From Synaphobranchus kaupii (taxonomy: Eukaryota; Chordata; Actinopteri; Anguilliformes; Synaphobranchidae): a stretch of DNA of 64,000 nucleotides. This document shows, one piece after another, positions 1 to 11,664 of this stretch (positions are counted from its first letter, which is position 1; every line of letters starts with the position of its first letter). The notes beneath the pieces are model-generated. The model had not been told where the DNA came from, did not search any database, and worked only from the letters and a program-made list of their open reading frames with translations. The stretch spans positions 54,926,157 through 54,990,156 of the forward strand of contig CM056381.1 of the NCBI GenBank assembly GCA_029718625.1, given 5' to 3'. Both the position numbers and the translations under genes were made by a program.

Positions 1-52
1 AAAAAAAACTTTTCCATGATATTCTACTTTTTTGGAAAGGATCTGTATATAC
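1..52. mobile_element. Terminal inverted repeat of a Tc1/mariner-like element
   Basis: The first ~50 bases are the reverse complement of the sequence at 21119-21165 (motif ATCCTTTCCAAAAAATTAGA). The window therefore opens inside the end of an element whose other end-type sits at 21.1 kb. The body of the element lies outside the window. Seen directly; the Tc1/mariner assignment is from memory of common teleost repeats. Confidence 0.6.
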
Positions 53-1524
53 TTTTTTCAGTTTATGATAGAGGCCCCTTTAAGTTGAGAGGCCCGTTTC
101 AGGTGAAACGAATGAAACATAGCAAATGCCGCCTATGCTTCCGTCTCTGATCCAAATCCAAATACTGTCACGTAACGTTATGTTGTCTAAGTTACAAAAT
201 AGGCTAAAATTGAATTGTTAACATATAAATGTTGTAAAATAAATGTTTTTAGCGCTGTTGAAAGTTTTGCCTATGTTTTGGCTAAATGCTCATCTAGCCT
301 ACTAATCACTCCATTCAACATTATTCAATGAATTCTGATTTACGTCTTAATAACGTTAGCACAGACAACTTCCTAACAAAACATGACAAAAGCATAAGCC
401 AGCTAGGCTACTGTAGGAATAACAAACCTTTCACTCTGCATGAAAATGCCAAGGTGACAGGTGCCAGTAGACTACGTTAGCAAAATGCAATCGATTATGA
501 CATAGCTACAGCAAATAAACTATCCGCTACACATGCTTGGGTTATGAGTTTACGCGAGTCAATAACGTTAAACTAAGTTACTATTAGCCAAATGATAGCC
601 TATGTTTAATTATTGCATTACGATAGCTGCATGCTAGGTAGGCTGAATAGAATACTGAATTCAGCACAGGACATGTGGTTTGGACTTCACAAAATTGTGA
701 GATCTGTAATCGGAATCAGAGTTCGTTTAATAAAGTGGAGAAATCAGTAGATGAGCATTTGGTTAAAACCTAGGCAAAAATTGTACGAACCCATATTTTT
801 CTACAAACACAACTTCAACTGTGTCCGAATAGTCTGAATCAGCACGCAGTCACACTACTATTTGAGTATGCCAGTTGAGTATACTTTTTTTTATTTTTTA
901 AAAAGCTGTTAAATTAGGCTAGCCTTACCTGCACGGCCAAATTGAGTGTTCTCAATATCCCCAGATGATATAGCCAAAGAGTGTAAAGGAAACTGATATA
1001 GCCTAGGCTACTTTTATTTATATGGAGGATATTTCACATACTGCATGTCACTGCAGTATAGACTACAGTAAGCAGTATGCTAGTACACAGGACGCAGTAA
1101 ATTGGGCATTCACAATGCCTTCCTCTACAACACTTATGACCCAACAATACTATCCCAGATGATTTGACATTACCTTTTTGTGCTTTTATCACAATTCATT
1201 ACTTCTTTGTATCACTTCCAGGTTCTTTAGACTACTTACCACAAAATAGGCTACATCGCCATATTTTAACAATTTCACCTTCACTAGATCCCGCATTAAC
1301 AGTTCATACCATTTCCACCTTTTATTTTCCACCTCACACTATACCATATTACCACCTTTCTATGCCATTTCCAGCCACTTATATTTGTGAAGCAACCACA
1401 CCTACAATTTCTTTAGGAAATCTAATTTTTTATGTAACTTCATACAGTAATAATACATGGGTTAAAGATTGAATAGTGCTTATAGTTGCGTGGGGCTGGA
1501 AGTAGCCTATAACAGAAAACTTTA
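53..1524. other. Non-coding AT-rich DNA, no feature recognised
   Basis: No frame here looks like a conserved protein. Short TAGCCTA/TAGGCCTA words recur. I see no clear inverted repeat or RNA gene. Confidence 0.5.
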
Positions 1525-4152
1525 TCAATGTACAAAAATGCCCAGTTACGCAAACAAAGCACTGCCTATAATAAAGCTAGCAAAACCGAGGCCTACCAAT
1601 AAAAGTAGGCCTATTGATATAAAATGAGGCCAAGTTACAACAAACAATATTAGCTATCTTAGCTCACACAAATTTTAAAGAGCTCTATTCCCAAGCAATG
1701 CTACCCAATGTTTCTTAAATAATTTCATGAAACTTGGCCCTGTGTTTTTTCATCTTACCATCCGAAGTGCATGTGGCCGTTCAGACTTTATGGGCTCTAT
1801 CTTGACGATCTTAGCGCTTTGTCTAAACACATAAGGTAAAGTGCATTTAGGGCGTGTCCAAGTCCACTTTTGCTAGTTTGACGGCGTGTTTTTTTAACGC
1901 TAAGGCGCAACATGCAAATGGGCTGAACCGAGTCTCTTCATTAATATTAGGTGTGTCTTGGGTGTGACATGCAATAAACCAATCAAAATGTCATATCCCA
2001 TTCCCTTTAAAAGCCTGCTTTTCCACCTTGACGGATTGCTTATATGATGGTGAAACAGACATGCTTGTGCGTGTTTAGTGCGATCAAGGAATAGGGATGA
2101 ATAGTATGATCAATATTATTCGGACTAACCATTATGAGTTCCCGGTAATTCCCGACATTGCTGTTATTTTACAAAATATATTTGGTTAAATTTCGTTAAA
2201 AGCACCTGCAACAGCTGAGAATAAGCTACCAATGGCTTCCGTTTCACCTTAGAAAACGCCAAATTAGCCTGCTTGTTTAACAAATTTAATTTGATTATGC
2301 AATGAAGCATTCTCAAACATCAATTCCATGAGGATGTTCTCATGGAGTTCTCGAAGTTCAAGCTTCATCCGAAGTTCATTACCTGCATTCTAATATTGAT
2401 TAATAACATAAATACCATTATTTTGCTTTAATGATGACACAATACAATAAAGCTGTCAGGTTGGCAACCCATATGTTTACGCATATTTTCCCTTGTTTTA
2501 TAATGTCCTGCTTATGGAAATGTGACCAACCTGTTTTACTGATAGCGTAATGCTTTAAAACAATCCACTTTCCCAGGAAGACCGTGAAAAGTGTGATTTA
2601 CAGCAGGGGAAACAGACATGCTCCTGCATGAAGTTCACATGCAGAGAATGAAATTAAAATGAATTGTGAATTAATTGTGTAACGTGCTGCAAATTTGTTT
2701 TCGTTTCTAATTAGATGCTTAGTTCTCTTTAAAATCGCTTTGTTCAGTTATGGAATAACAGGTGAAATCAGCTGGGTTTTAATAAGCCAAGAGTATGGAA
2801 ACCTTGTCACTGTAATTAAAAAAATATGAAGGACGAAGAATAAGGTTCAAATTCAGTTAACATGGTGACATTTATCGTGACGTTTTTTAACCGTAGGCTA
2901 TCGAAAAAACCTTATGCACAGTGAATCCGCTGTAGCCTAGGCTATTTGAAAAACAATAAATGCAGTATTCACTGGACAAGGTTTTGAACTTTTTTCAGTC
3001 AAAAGCATTCTATTTACTTACAGGCTGTAGGCCTAGAGATGTATTGTAATGACATCTGAAGCGCATTTTCAGAACTGAAATGTCCATCTATTGCAGTGCG
3101 CGAGTTTTCCATTGAATGACAATTCACGCATTAGGTGTAAATGACAATTCGCGCATTAGGCTTGATATAGGTGTTATCAGCAAAGTTTTTAATGGATAGC
3201 CATTGTCCCTTAACAGAAGATTGTCCCCCCAGAAGATTACAGGAATTATTGGCAAATATAGGCTGTTATAGCTTGATCCAGAATAATTGCGAATAGTCTA
3301 TACATGTAACCTGGATGTTGATGGAGTGGGCTGAAAGCAATTTAATGTGGCATTCCCCTTCGTGGAGGGACAGGTATGTGGTCTTTGACCTATAGACCCT
3401 TTTATTATCATGCATTTTTTGATATAGCCTACACAACAATAATATTTCACATTGTAATCTAGATATTTTTAGCCATGCTTGTGCACGCCCCTGTGTGTAA
3501 CAGACGGGAGGGTGTACGCGCGTTGTGCACACGCCTATGTATACGCACTTATAAGACCTGTTAAAATAACATAAACAACTGCGAAATGACTGTAGACCAG
3601 GTTTGTGGTGGTTTTAGAGCAAGCGCTTTCTGCTGGCTCAAGATGGCAAAATGCCAAAAATTATCCTGGCCACTCCTCATCTTAAGACCAACACACCCAG
3701 TTCACTTGCAATGGGCGCAAGAATACATGGTGTTTAAATGACGTGAGCACTAGGCGTTGCGTTTGGGTTAGCGCTGCTTAGCGACGGGTGGAAGATAGGG
3801 CCCTATGTGTCACGTGAAAGTAATTTTTGTTAGTTGAAAATATGATGTGAAGTTTGAATGACCACATTCCTTTCAGATGGTAAGATGAAAAAGCACAGTT
3901 GCATGAAATAATCATTGAGTCTTTTGCTTCGGAATATAGCTTGGTTAATTTGTTTGAGGTACGATAGCCAATATTGTTTTTTGTAGCTTGGCCTAATTTT
4001 GATATCAATAATTTAAATGGCAGGCCTAGATTTTGCTAGTTTTATTATCAACAGTGCTTTGTATGCGTGAGTAACTTGGCATTTATGTACGTTGAAAAAG
4101 TTTTTGTTGAAATATAATTTCTTTTTGTACTGTGTTTGTTATGAGTAACTGA
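1525..4152. repeat. Palindromic MITE-like element (family P, copy A), split by a Harbinger-like element
   Basis: The arms at ~1525-1791 and ~3804-4152 are inverted repeats of one another. Shared words include CATCTTACCATC/GATGGTAAGATG, AACAATATT and TTTTGCTAGTTTTATTAT. The right arm ends near GTTTGTTATGAGTAACT, and the matching start AGTTACTCATAA is seen in copy B at ~14574. No coding capacity is seen. Half-copies lie at 18893-19072 and a fragment at ~22293. A long-terminal-inverted-repeat non-autonomous transposon is the simplest reading; the superfamily is unknown. Confidence 0.65.
1792..3803 (+). mobile_element. Non-autonomous PIF/Harbinger-like element (family H, copy 1)
   Basis: The element begins GGGCTCTATCTTGACGATC and ends GGAAGATAGGGCCC, giving imperfect inverted termini of about 12 bp. 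It is flanked by the 3-bp direct repeat TAT. The flanks rejoin as ACTTTAT-GTGTCACGTGAAAG, matching the uninterrupted relative at 15404-15430 on the opposite strand, so an empty site is visible. Further ~2.2-2.8 kb copies lie at 15541-17745 (reversed) and 43418-46204. No transposase frame is present. The 3-bp target duplication and GGGCCCTAT-type ends fit PIF/Harbinger, but the target is not the usual TWA. Confidence 0.7.
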
Positions 4153-5639
4153 TAATGATAATGTATATAAATTTATGAACCATGAGAGAGAGAGATGCAT
4201 ACATATCCACAAACACATACATTCCAGCAAAAAGAAACACATATGCCTGGATTCAGTCATTTTCCCTTTACCATGAATTAAAAATAAATTAAAGTTTTAG
4301 TCATGTTTTTAAATGGATTACCGTACTTGTTTTTAATGGGTTATTGTAGCCTACATGATAGACCTACTAATGGTGTGTATTGTCAGTAGATTATCTCCTA
4401 ACATAGTTTTTTAAAACTTGCCTTTTGCAAGGTAGCTACAGTAGCCTATGAAGTTGTTAAAATATAACACAGCGGTCAATGACCATTGTCAGAAAGAAAA
4501 TCAATAAATCTGCTGTCATGGAATCCATATAGCTATCCCTTCGTGACCTTTCCTAACTGTTTGTATTGAACATTCCAATATAATCTGAATATTAATATCG
4601 CATAAGGAAGTAAAGTTATAAGCACTTATGTAAATGGCCATGAACGGTGAAACTGACCATCATTTATCTTGCCTGTTTAATTGAAATTGTTGGTCTTGCA
4701 ACGTTTGATCAGTAAAGTTGTTGCGAAATGACATGGTTGCCATACGTGATTGTGTTGCCTAGTAAAGAATCATTATTTATTAAGCTACTGTATGACTTAT
4801 GCTAGCTATGAAGCTACTGGGGAAAGTGACAGAGCTAGAAACTGCTTCCTTTGTGTTTAAACTTTATTTTCTCTGCCTGACAAATGTTATATTTTTTCTG
4901 GTACTGTGCAAATTTACCTGCAGTAAATCTTTTGGTGGTAGCAAGTACCGGACCATGTCGGCTTACTCTGACCTCTGTTTAGGCAAAGTATAATTTAAAC
5001 AATTGACAATATTGTTCAATTTATTTGCTTTTGCAATAAAAAGATGTTAATGTGAAAAGCATAATGTGCATATAGTTTTTGTCAACAAAAAAAAACGACC
5101 AAAAAAACTGAACAGTAGGGATTTGGCAGGGCTCGAACACGAGTCTATAGTGTGGCACGTGGCTCAAACCACAAGGCTAAGGCCATTGTTAACCTGTTTA
5201 TATAACGTTACCATTTAGATCTACCAATGTTTCAGCTAAACGCCACACTTGCTGAACAAATATCGTACTCACAAAGTTCAGAAGAACTTGCATTCCTCCG
5301 TAGATCACTATGATAATTGCTTCTATGGAATCATTTGATTTGAATATCTGGTCCTGAATATCTGCCTATGCTTGTTGATGTTCATAAATTGTTAAGGTGT
5401 GCATCTTCTGTGGGAGTTCTATATACTTTAATTTATTGATTCGACTATAAGCTAACATCATGTTGCGAGCAAAAGTAATCTTAATTTTTTGTTAATTTGA
5501 ACAAAACAGTGTAACTAGGCCTACTACGAATTTAAATTTTAAATTTTCTAGCCCATGCTTAATGAGTCCCCAGGTCGAATCCTAGCCGTAGCTAGAATAA
5601 AATAGATGAGATTTATGATAAATAGTTTATGATTTATAT
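4153..5639. other. Non-coding DNA with tRNA-like remnants
   Basis: No conserved frame is recognised. The stretch holds one minus-strand tRNA-like segment (5112-5190) and a B-box-like word GGTCGAATCC near 5572. The remainder shows nothing I can name. Confidence 0.45.
5112..5190 (-). repeat. tRNA-derived SINE head or tRNA pseudogene
   Basis: On the minus strand the order is an A-box-like TAGCCTTGTGGTTTGAGC followed ~35 bases later by a B-box-like GTTCGAGCC. This resembles the internal Pol III promoter of a tRNA. It does not fold as a clean tRNA by eye, and no acceptor stem is evident, so a SINE head or decayed tRNA is more likely than a functional gene. Confidence 0.4.
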
Positions 5640-7860
5640 AAAGATTGGCATGCTCTTGCTACGATATGGTATTGGCAGGAATCTAAGCTGTTCTTCTCTC
5701 TCTTAATGCTCCTCTTTTGATAAGGAATAATGCGTTGCAGTGTTCTTTTTAAACCATTAAGGAGTTATCCTGATACAACTTGTATGCGATTGTATGATAA
5801 TGTTTATGAGCCGGTCAAATAATAACATTAAAGTGTCGGCACTTTTGAGAAAGATTTGAAAAAGACAACGTGAGGTAAAACACATTGATCCACTGTATAA
5901 TTTTTTACTTTTACACAATGATCCAAATACAACTCAAAGGACATGTTGCTACCATATATTTTTTGCAGTATGATGTCTGACTTCTACATTGTCTTGCATT
6001 AATTTCTCAATCGTCCTGATAACGTTACCAAGTGACAATGCAACTACGTTTTTTTGTTCACGTTCATACATTGTCAAGATTCAGATGTTGATTCAGTTAT
6101 TTTTGGTCATGACTGAAACAATCAAACAACCAGAAAACAATGTTACATAGACGGTCGCATAGGCAAAAATGCCCAAGGGGTAGTATACCACTGCGAGTCA
6201 TATTTTTAAATGGATTACCGTACATCATACTGCCATCATTAAAAATACGTGGTAGCATCCTGTTCTTTGAGTTGTATTTGGATCATTGTGTAAAAGTAAA
6301 AAATTTGTTATGACCCCAACGGTCTAGGGGTGCGTGGGGTGTGTAACGTGGTGTATATATGACCGGGGGATGGAAAATATAAGCAATATTAGCGAGAATA
6401 ATAAGTACTGAAAACAGACTCCCAGGTGAAAAGTGTTTACTGTGATAAAAGTGCAACAAGGTGAAAAATACAGGTGATTATTTACAATATATACAATATT
6501 AACACGTGCCAGACAACACACAAGACACACAGTCGAGGTCAAGGAACGTGAGTGTTGCCAAACAAAAGAACAAATCAAAACCAAACAGAGCAAAAAAAGT
6601 AGAACACCATCTAACTTAGAATATAAAACCAAAAGCCTGACTACCTACTCTAGCTAATCAACAAAACGACAGCAGGTGGCAACCGCTCCTAATCTAGTGT
6701 GTCTATACATACAATTTCCAACTACGGGTGCAAGTGTATAGAGGCCTCTATCTTACCCTGTTCCAGGGCCTCGGCGTGGCCGGGGGCAGAAAACAACAGG
6801 TTGACAAACAGAGGAATACAAAATACACAATACTCTGTAGACTACACACTTTAATGAAGGACTGAACACTCCACTACAATCAATACAAATGGGCACATGA
6901 AAAGCAGCTCTGTCAACACGGGAAGCCCAGGGTTTTAAAAAGGTGAGGCTGTCCACGGGTTGGAGGAACTGGGGTGATGTGGAGTCCTCTGATTGGTGGA
7001 GGGTGTACAACAATGGTGATGGGATGATGATGAATGACAGCGGAGATGGCGAATGGGAATGATGAGGGCGGGACACGGACTCCTGCAGAATTTGTAACAG
7101 AGAGAGAGAGAGAGAGAGAGAGCACGCACACACAAGCGTAACAGTCAGGTAAAACACATTGATCCACTGTATCATTTTTTACTTTTACACAATGATCCAA
7201 ATACAACTCAAAGGACATGTTGCTACCATATATTTTTAATGATGGCAGTATGATGTCTGACTTCTACATTGTCTTGCATTCATTTCTCAATCGTCCTGAT
7301 AACGTTACCAAGTGACAATGCAACTATGTCTTTTTGTTCACGTTCATACATTGTCAAGATTCAGACATTGTGGAAACCAGTTATTTTTGGTCATGACTGA
7401 TAAACAATCAAACAACCAAAATACAATGTTACATAGACGGTTGCATGGGCAAAAATGCCCAAGGGGTAGTATACCACTATACCACTGCAAGTCATATTTT
7501 TAAATGGATTACTGTACATCATACTGCCATCATTAAAAATACTTGGTAGTAACCTGTTCTTTGAGTTGTATTTGGATCATTGTGTAAAAGTAAAAAATGA
7601 GACAGTGGATCAATGTGTATTACCTGACGTTGTGAATATTTCTCAAAAGTGCCGATGCTTTAATGTTATTATTTGATCGGCTCATAAACGTCGGTAGCCT
7701 ACTCAAGATACAGCTCAATGTAGGAACCAGGACATATGTTAAGTAACGTTATTATACAATCTCATACAAGTTGTATCAGGATAACTGCTTAATGGTTTAA
7801 AAAGAACATTGCAACGCGACGCCTTTTTCCTTATCAAAAGATGAGCATTAAAGGAGCTAT
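5640..7860. repeat. Long palindromic element (family Q) with a tandemly doubled palindromic core
   Basis: Outer arms ~5695-5880 and ~7625-7855 are inverted repeats (shared words TTTAAACCATTAA/TTAATGGTTTAAA, TTTGATAAGGAA/TTCCTTATCAAA). Inside are two direct copies of a ~440-490-bp core (5877-6305 and 7147-7640). Each core is itself palindromic, from TTTTTTACTTTTACACAATG to CATTGTGTAAAAGTAAAAAA. The two cores are separated by an 838-bp block (6306-7143). A single-core relative is at 25365-25912. No coding is evident; probably a foldback-type non-autonomous DNA transposon. Confidence 0.65.
6306..7143 (-). mobile_element. Possible solo LTR or insertion between the two Q cores
   Basis: The 838-bp block runs TGTTATGACC...AAGCGTAACA, so it has short inverted TGTTA/TAACA ends and reads TG...CA on either strand. 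It is unlike its surroundings and contains a GA dinucleotide run near 7101-7121. I see no convincing target-site duplication. Several overlapping open frames look like low-complexity shadows rather than genes. LTR identity is inferred from the ends only. Confidence 0.35.
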
Positions 7861-8590
7861 ATGTACCAAATTTACTGTACTAAATCATAAAATGACCATG
7901 GTATCTCATCAGAGATTAAGGAAATATGCTAAGTCGAAATACTGGCTTCTCCGACAACAATGCTACAGCCAGTATGTTCTCCTTTGAAATTTCCATTCCG
8001 GGTCGGAACGTTTGTATTTGTTTTGGCCTGTGTGATTCACTATTCACCGAGTTGACTCTGCCCACTGCACATTACGAACAACCAGATGTACTCCGGCACT
8101 CCGACAGCCGATTTAGGAATGCCTAAGCTAAGTTCAACATCGTTTTCATTTAGCTAGCTAGCTAAAGATTTAAATATATATATATATAGTTACTAGCTAA
8201 ACATACCACTAACGTTAGCTAATATCTGTGTGACCGTAAACATAGCCAGCCATGCATCTAGCTAACATTGACAGAGTTATAAAAAATCAACATGAGCTGG
8301 TTTATAATTTGCAAACAATAAATAAATTGCAAACGTATACATTAGCTGATCAACTTACAGTGTAGGACTCGTCGTCGCTTGTCATTGTCAAAATAGAATA
8401 AGCTTGTCTCAAAATATAATGTTGCGCTCGGCTTGTCTTGCGCTCGTGTTTGTTCAGTGTCCTCAACCTGGCAACCCGTGTGAGCTTCGAGTCTGGGGAG
8501 GAGGGGGCGGGCGGAGACAACTCACCAATATTGTGAATTTGGACTGCAGTACCCATTCTAAACGCTCGGTGTCAATGTTACATATAGCTA
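7852..8590. repeat. Element bounded by AGCTATATGTA inverted ends
   Basis: An 11-bp inverted repeat, AGCTATATGTA near 7856 and TACATATAGCT near 8580, brackets ~730 bp. The segment holds a short TA run (8172-8188) and AGCTAGCTAG-type palindromes, with no recognisable protein. It directly abuts the Q element. Similar GGAGCTATATGTA ends occur in common teleost repeats as I remember them. Target duplication not identified. Confidence 0.4.
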
Positions 8591-8952
8591 TGGACTTTGG
8601 CCCCCTAGTGGTGGGACGCATGCGTCCCAATTTTTTATAGTTTTCATATTTCTCTTAAATTCTAAATTAAAACGTTAATAAAACACGGAACTTTCGACGC
8701 AAAATTGTTAAAAACAGTCACAGCCTGCGAACACATTCGTTTATATGCTTATCAGCTCTCAGGTTACACTGCAGGGCCATAAAGCAGCAGGGTGCTAATA
8801 GCCCAACCCACTTTTTTTATTTGTTTACAGCCTTCACCTCGCCGCAGTCACAGGCAATAAAATGCATATCACAAAAGCTCTTGGTACCATTTCAACACGC
8901 TGAAAAATCAAGATCCGATTCAGGAACAATTGTATATTATTGAAAAGTTGTA
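8591..8952. other. Non-coding DNA left of Tc1 copy 1
   Basis: No gene is recognised. The right edge is where homology to the intact Tc1 copy at 11665-13195 begins. Confidence 0.5.
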
Positions 8953-10392
8953 TAATTTGACCTTCTCTAAGCTTTTGAATGCACATGTCCAACTATTCAA
9001 TGTTTCAGTACTTTTTGCACAACTTGCTGTTCTCTAACAAGGAGCTGAACGGCAAAATTCACAACAGGTGTTTGATCCATGAATCGACCAATAAATGTCC
9101 TGGTTCAATTAGAATTGGTATTTAAACAGTCCTCTTCATCATGCTGTTCACATTTTGACATCATGAGACCAAGACGACACCTAACAATTGATCAACAGTA
9201 CCTCGCCATTGCGAGGCTTCAAACAGGATGTTCTCAGAGGGAAGTGGCCACTGAGCTTAGAGTGTCACAGAGTGTCATCAGCAGGTTGCAACAGAGATAC
9301 AGAGAGACTGGAAGAGTCACAGAAAGGCATAGAAGTGGATGTCCTTTGGCCACATCCCACACTGATGACCGCTTCATTGTGAACAGTGCCCTGCGGAACC
9401 GGATGATGAATGCCACTCAACTCCAGGCACATTTAAGGGAGGTGAGAGGCACCCAAGTGTCACGTCAGACCATTCGAAACCGTTTACATCAGCGTGGTCT
9501 GCGTGCTAGACGACCTGCAAGGGTACCTGACCACACCACCAGGCACAGGCGTCATCGTCTTGCATTGGCCAGGGAGCATTTACGCTGGACGAGGGACCAG
9601 TGGGCCTCAGTGCTGTTCTCTGATGAAAGTCGATTCACGTTGAGCAGAAATGATGGCCGCCAACGATGTTGGAGACGTCAAGGAGAGCGCTATGCATCAG
9701 CCACTGTTGTCACCAGACGACCCTTTGGTGGTGGCGGTGTTACAGTGTGGGCAGGTGTGTCTAGTCAATACAGAACTGCCCTACACTTTGTGAATGGTAC
9801 AGTGACAAGCCCATACTACCTGAATAACATCATTAATCCAGTCATTGTGCCCCTGCATGAACAACACAGGCCTAATTTCATCTTCATGGACGACAATGCT
9901 CCAGCTCATCGAGGTCGCATCATTAGGGAAAGGCTGCTGGAGACTGGGGTACCTCAAATGGAGTGGCCTGCACTTTCTCCAGACCTGAATCCCATAGAAA
10001 ACCTATGGGATCAGCTGACTCACCGTGTAGAGGCTCGTAACTCTGTACCCCAGAACCTCAATGACCTGAGGGCCGCCCTTCAAGAAGAGTGGGATGCCAT
10101 GCCTCAGCAGACAATAAGTCGACTTGTGAACAGCATGAGACGTCGTTGTCAAGCTGTAATTGATGCTCAAGGGCACATGACAAGTTATTGAGACATTGAC
10201 ATTTTTGTTGTGGTATACCCACCACTGTTGGCTTTTGTTTCAATAAATTGTTTGAGATGAGGAAATCACCATTGCATGCTTCTACTTAAATGCCCTACTT
10301 TCATGATACGTATAATATCACTGTAGCGTGAACTTACATTTTCCATAAATTTCACCCGAAACCCAAATATCCCTAACTTTTTGTGAGTAGTG
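8953..10392 (+). mobile_element. Tc1 element copy 1, left end missing
   Basis: This matches the 11665-13195 element in inverted orientation, starting at TAATTTGACCTTCTC. The right terminus TTTTTGTGAGTAGTG is present and followed by TA (10393-10394). The left ~88 bp, including the whole left inverted repeat, are absent. An element with one terminus would not be expected to move by itself, although its transposase frame is open. Confidence 0.88.
9163..10191 (+). CDS. Tc1-family DD34E transposase (copy 1)
   Basis: Cut-and-paste transposase of the Tc1/mariner superfamily, acting in the nucleus on its element's inverted repeats. I chose the ATG at 9163 (342 aa, the usual Tc1 length). An in-frame ATG at 9079 would add 28 residues of unlikely sequence. 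The N-terminal half carries two helix-turn-helix segments (about residues 10-55 and 70-125) for repeat binding. The catalytic triad is visible: D154 in LFSDES, D244 in MDDNAPAH and E279 in [11 protein letters not shown], with 34 residues between the second D and the E. There is no stop or frameshift. The linker reads RHRSGCP where copy 2 has RHRSGRP, so the basic GRPR-like motif has lost its arginine. The element lacks its left end. Eight residues of the longer frame differ between the copies. Confidence 0.93.
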   Translation: MRPRRHLTIDQQYLAIARLQTGCSQREVATELRVSQSVISRLQQRYRETGRVTERHRSGCPLATSHTDDRFIVNSALRNRMMNATQLQAHLREVRGTQVSRQTIRNRLHQRGLRARRPARVPDHTTRHRRHRLALAREHLRWTRDQWASVLFSDESRFTLSRNDGRQRCWRRQGERYASATVVTRRPFGGGGVTVWAGVSSQYRTALHFVNGTVTSPYYLNNIINPVIVPLHEQHRPNFIFMDDNAPAHRGRIIRERLLETGVPQMEWPALSPDLNPIENLWDQLTHRVEARNSVPQNLNDLRAALQEEWDAMPQQTISRLVNSMRRRCQAVIDAQGHMTSY

Positions 10393-10439
10393 TATATTAA
10401 TAACACTCATTTAGTGGCATGGCGGCTGTGCACTGGGAA

Positions 10440-10707
10440 TGGTGGCTGGTTCAGGAAATTGGGATGATGCCTTATATCCTGATTGGGTGCCGGTCGGTGA
10501 TTGGGGGGAGGGCATTACTTGTTAAAAGGGCCAAGATGGTGGGCAGCGAGAGAGGTGTGTAACTGTACCTGTGCTTGGTCTGCCGACGTGACGACTGACA
10601 ACCCCCTTTGTTTCCCGACCAGGCTGTTGTGTTGATTCTCGGTTCGCGATACCGCTATGCTTAACAAAGAGAAACTAGATTTTAAACAAAACTAAACTCG
10701 AAAACGA
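10440..10707 (+). promoter_or_regulatory. Candidate CpG-containing promoter and 5' UTR
   Basis: GC-rich block with several CpGs and a CCAAGATGGTGGGC word resembling a YY1-type initiator site. It immediately precedes an ATG frame that ends in a consensus splice donor. Composition and position are the only evidence; no TATA box is clear. Confidence 0.3.
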
Positions 10708-10783
10708 ATGGACGCGGAGCTCTTCGCTGACAGAGCGACGGCTTGGGCTAGCCCCGGAAAACCGGTGAAGCGACCTGGAGGAG
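10708..10783 (+). CDS. Candidate first coding exon of an unidentified gene
   Basis: ATG at 10708 opens 25 codons starting MDAELFADRATAWASPGKPV and rich in A, P, K and R. It ends at GAG followed by GTAAGT (10784-10789), a consensus donor. The composition differs from the AT-rich surroundings. I do not recognise the protein and find no following exon with confidence in the window. It could be the 5' exon of a host gene, a captured gene fragment between transposons, or chance. A homology or transcript match would decide. Confidence 0.35.
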
Positions 10784-11664
10784 GTAAGTCCCAGTTTCCT
10801 CCCAGTTTCACCATTTCAGGCCAGCCGCCTCCTGTTGTAAGCGACTTTCTATCCCTAGACAAAACGTGACCGCAACACTACAGTAATATTTTCTGATGTG
10901 TCTTTATGGGGATATTGTATTTAGGCCATAATATTAAGTTAATTTATGCATACTTATATAATGTAGGCTACTCTCATTCTCAGTTCTAGCAGCAAAAAAA
11001 CCTAGATTTTTATTTTGGTTTTATTAATTTTTTATTTGGCTTGGTATAAACGTAAGAGAGTCGTCAAAATGTTGTGAGGATTATGATATAAGCTATGGTA
11101 AAGGCATCATATCTCTCAGTGGATGTTTAATAATGCTAGACTGCATGGCATATGATGCATTTCATAGATAACTGTGAGAAGTTATGGCTCCAAACTTTAA
11201 CAATAATGTAAATTTTTATTGCATTAGACTATAGCCTATAGGCTACAGGCTGTGCAGTGCATAGTTACATATGACTTGGGTATTTCATATGCACATCTAA
11301 TTCTAGGTGCATCACACTACATTCTCGGTGAAGCTGATCTCCTGGATAAGGAAGCTATTTTTCCCCAGCTACGAGTAGGCTAACCCCAGTAAAATTGCAT
11401 ACGTAGGCTACGAGTTGTTAAGAAAAGTGAAGGTATCTAAACGTGTAAAGGTATCTAAAGTGGAATACTTGCAACTTGTTAAAAGAATTCCATCTCATTT
11501 TGTAATTATAGCTGGGTTACATTTCTGCAGAATGTGATGTCCTGGAATAAAACTATGGGTTTGCGTTCATTATTACCCCATCAATTATGCTTACCCTCAG
11601 GGGCGCCGTAAGGGGGGGAAAGGTTAGGACGATTCTAAAGGCCCCTGACTGACAAAATGACATA

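Larger units (their letters stand above)
10393..11597. other. Segment between the two inverted Tc1 copies
   Basis: The 5' third (10420-10870) is unusually rich in CpG and G+C for this window and contains a first-exon-like frame, listed separately. The rest is AT-rich with TAGCCTA-type words and nothing I recognise. It ends at a hAT-type target duplication (11590-11597). Confidence 0.5.

Noticed and set aside
5112..5190. Functional tRNA gene on the minus strand
   Set aside because: A and B boxes are present but no acceptor stem pairs and the anticodon arm is not clear, so it is kept only as a tRNA-derived repeat.
6753..7218. Overlapping minus-strand frames of 66-140 codons
   Set aside because: They run through a GA/CT dinucleotide repeat and low-complexity sequence (SLSLSLSL), with no recognisable domain. 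Judged chance frames in an insertion.
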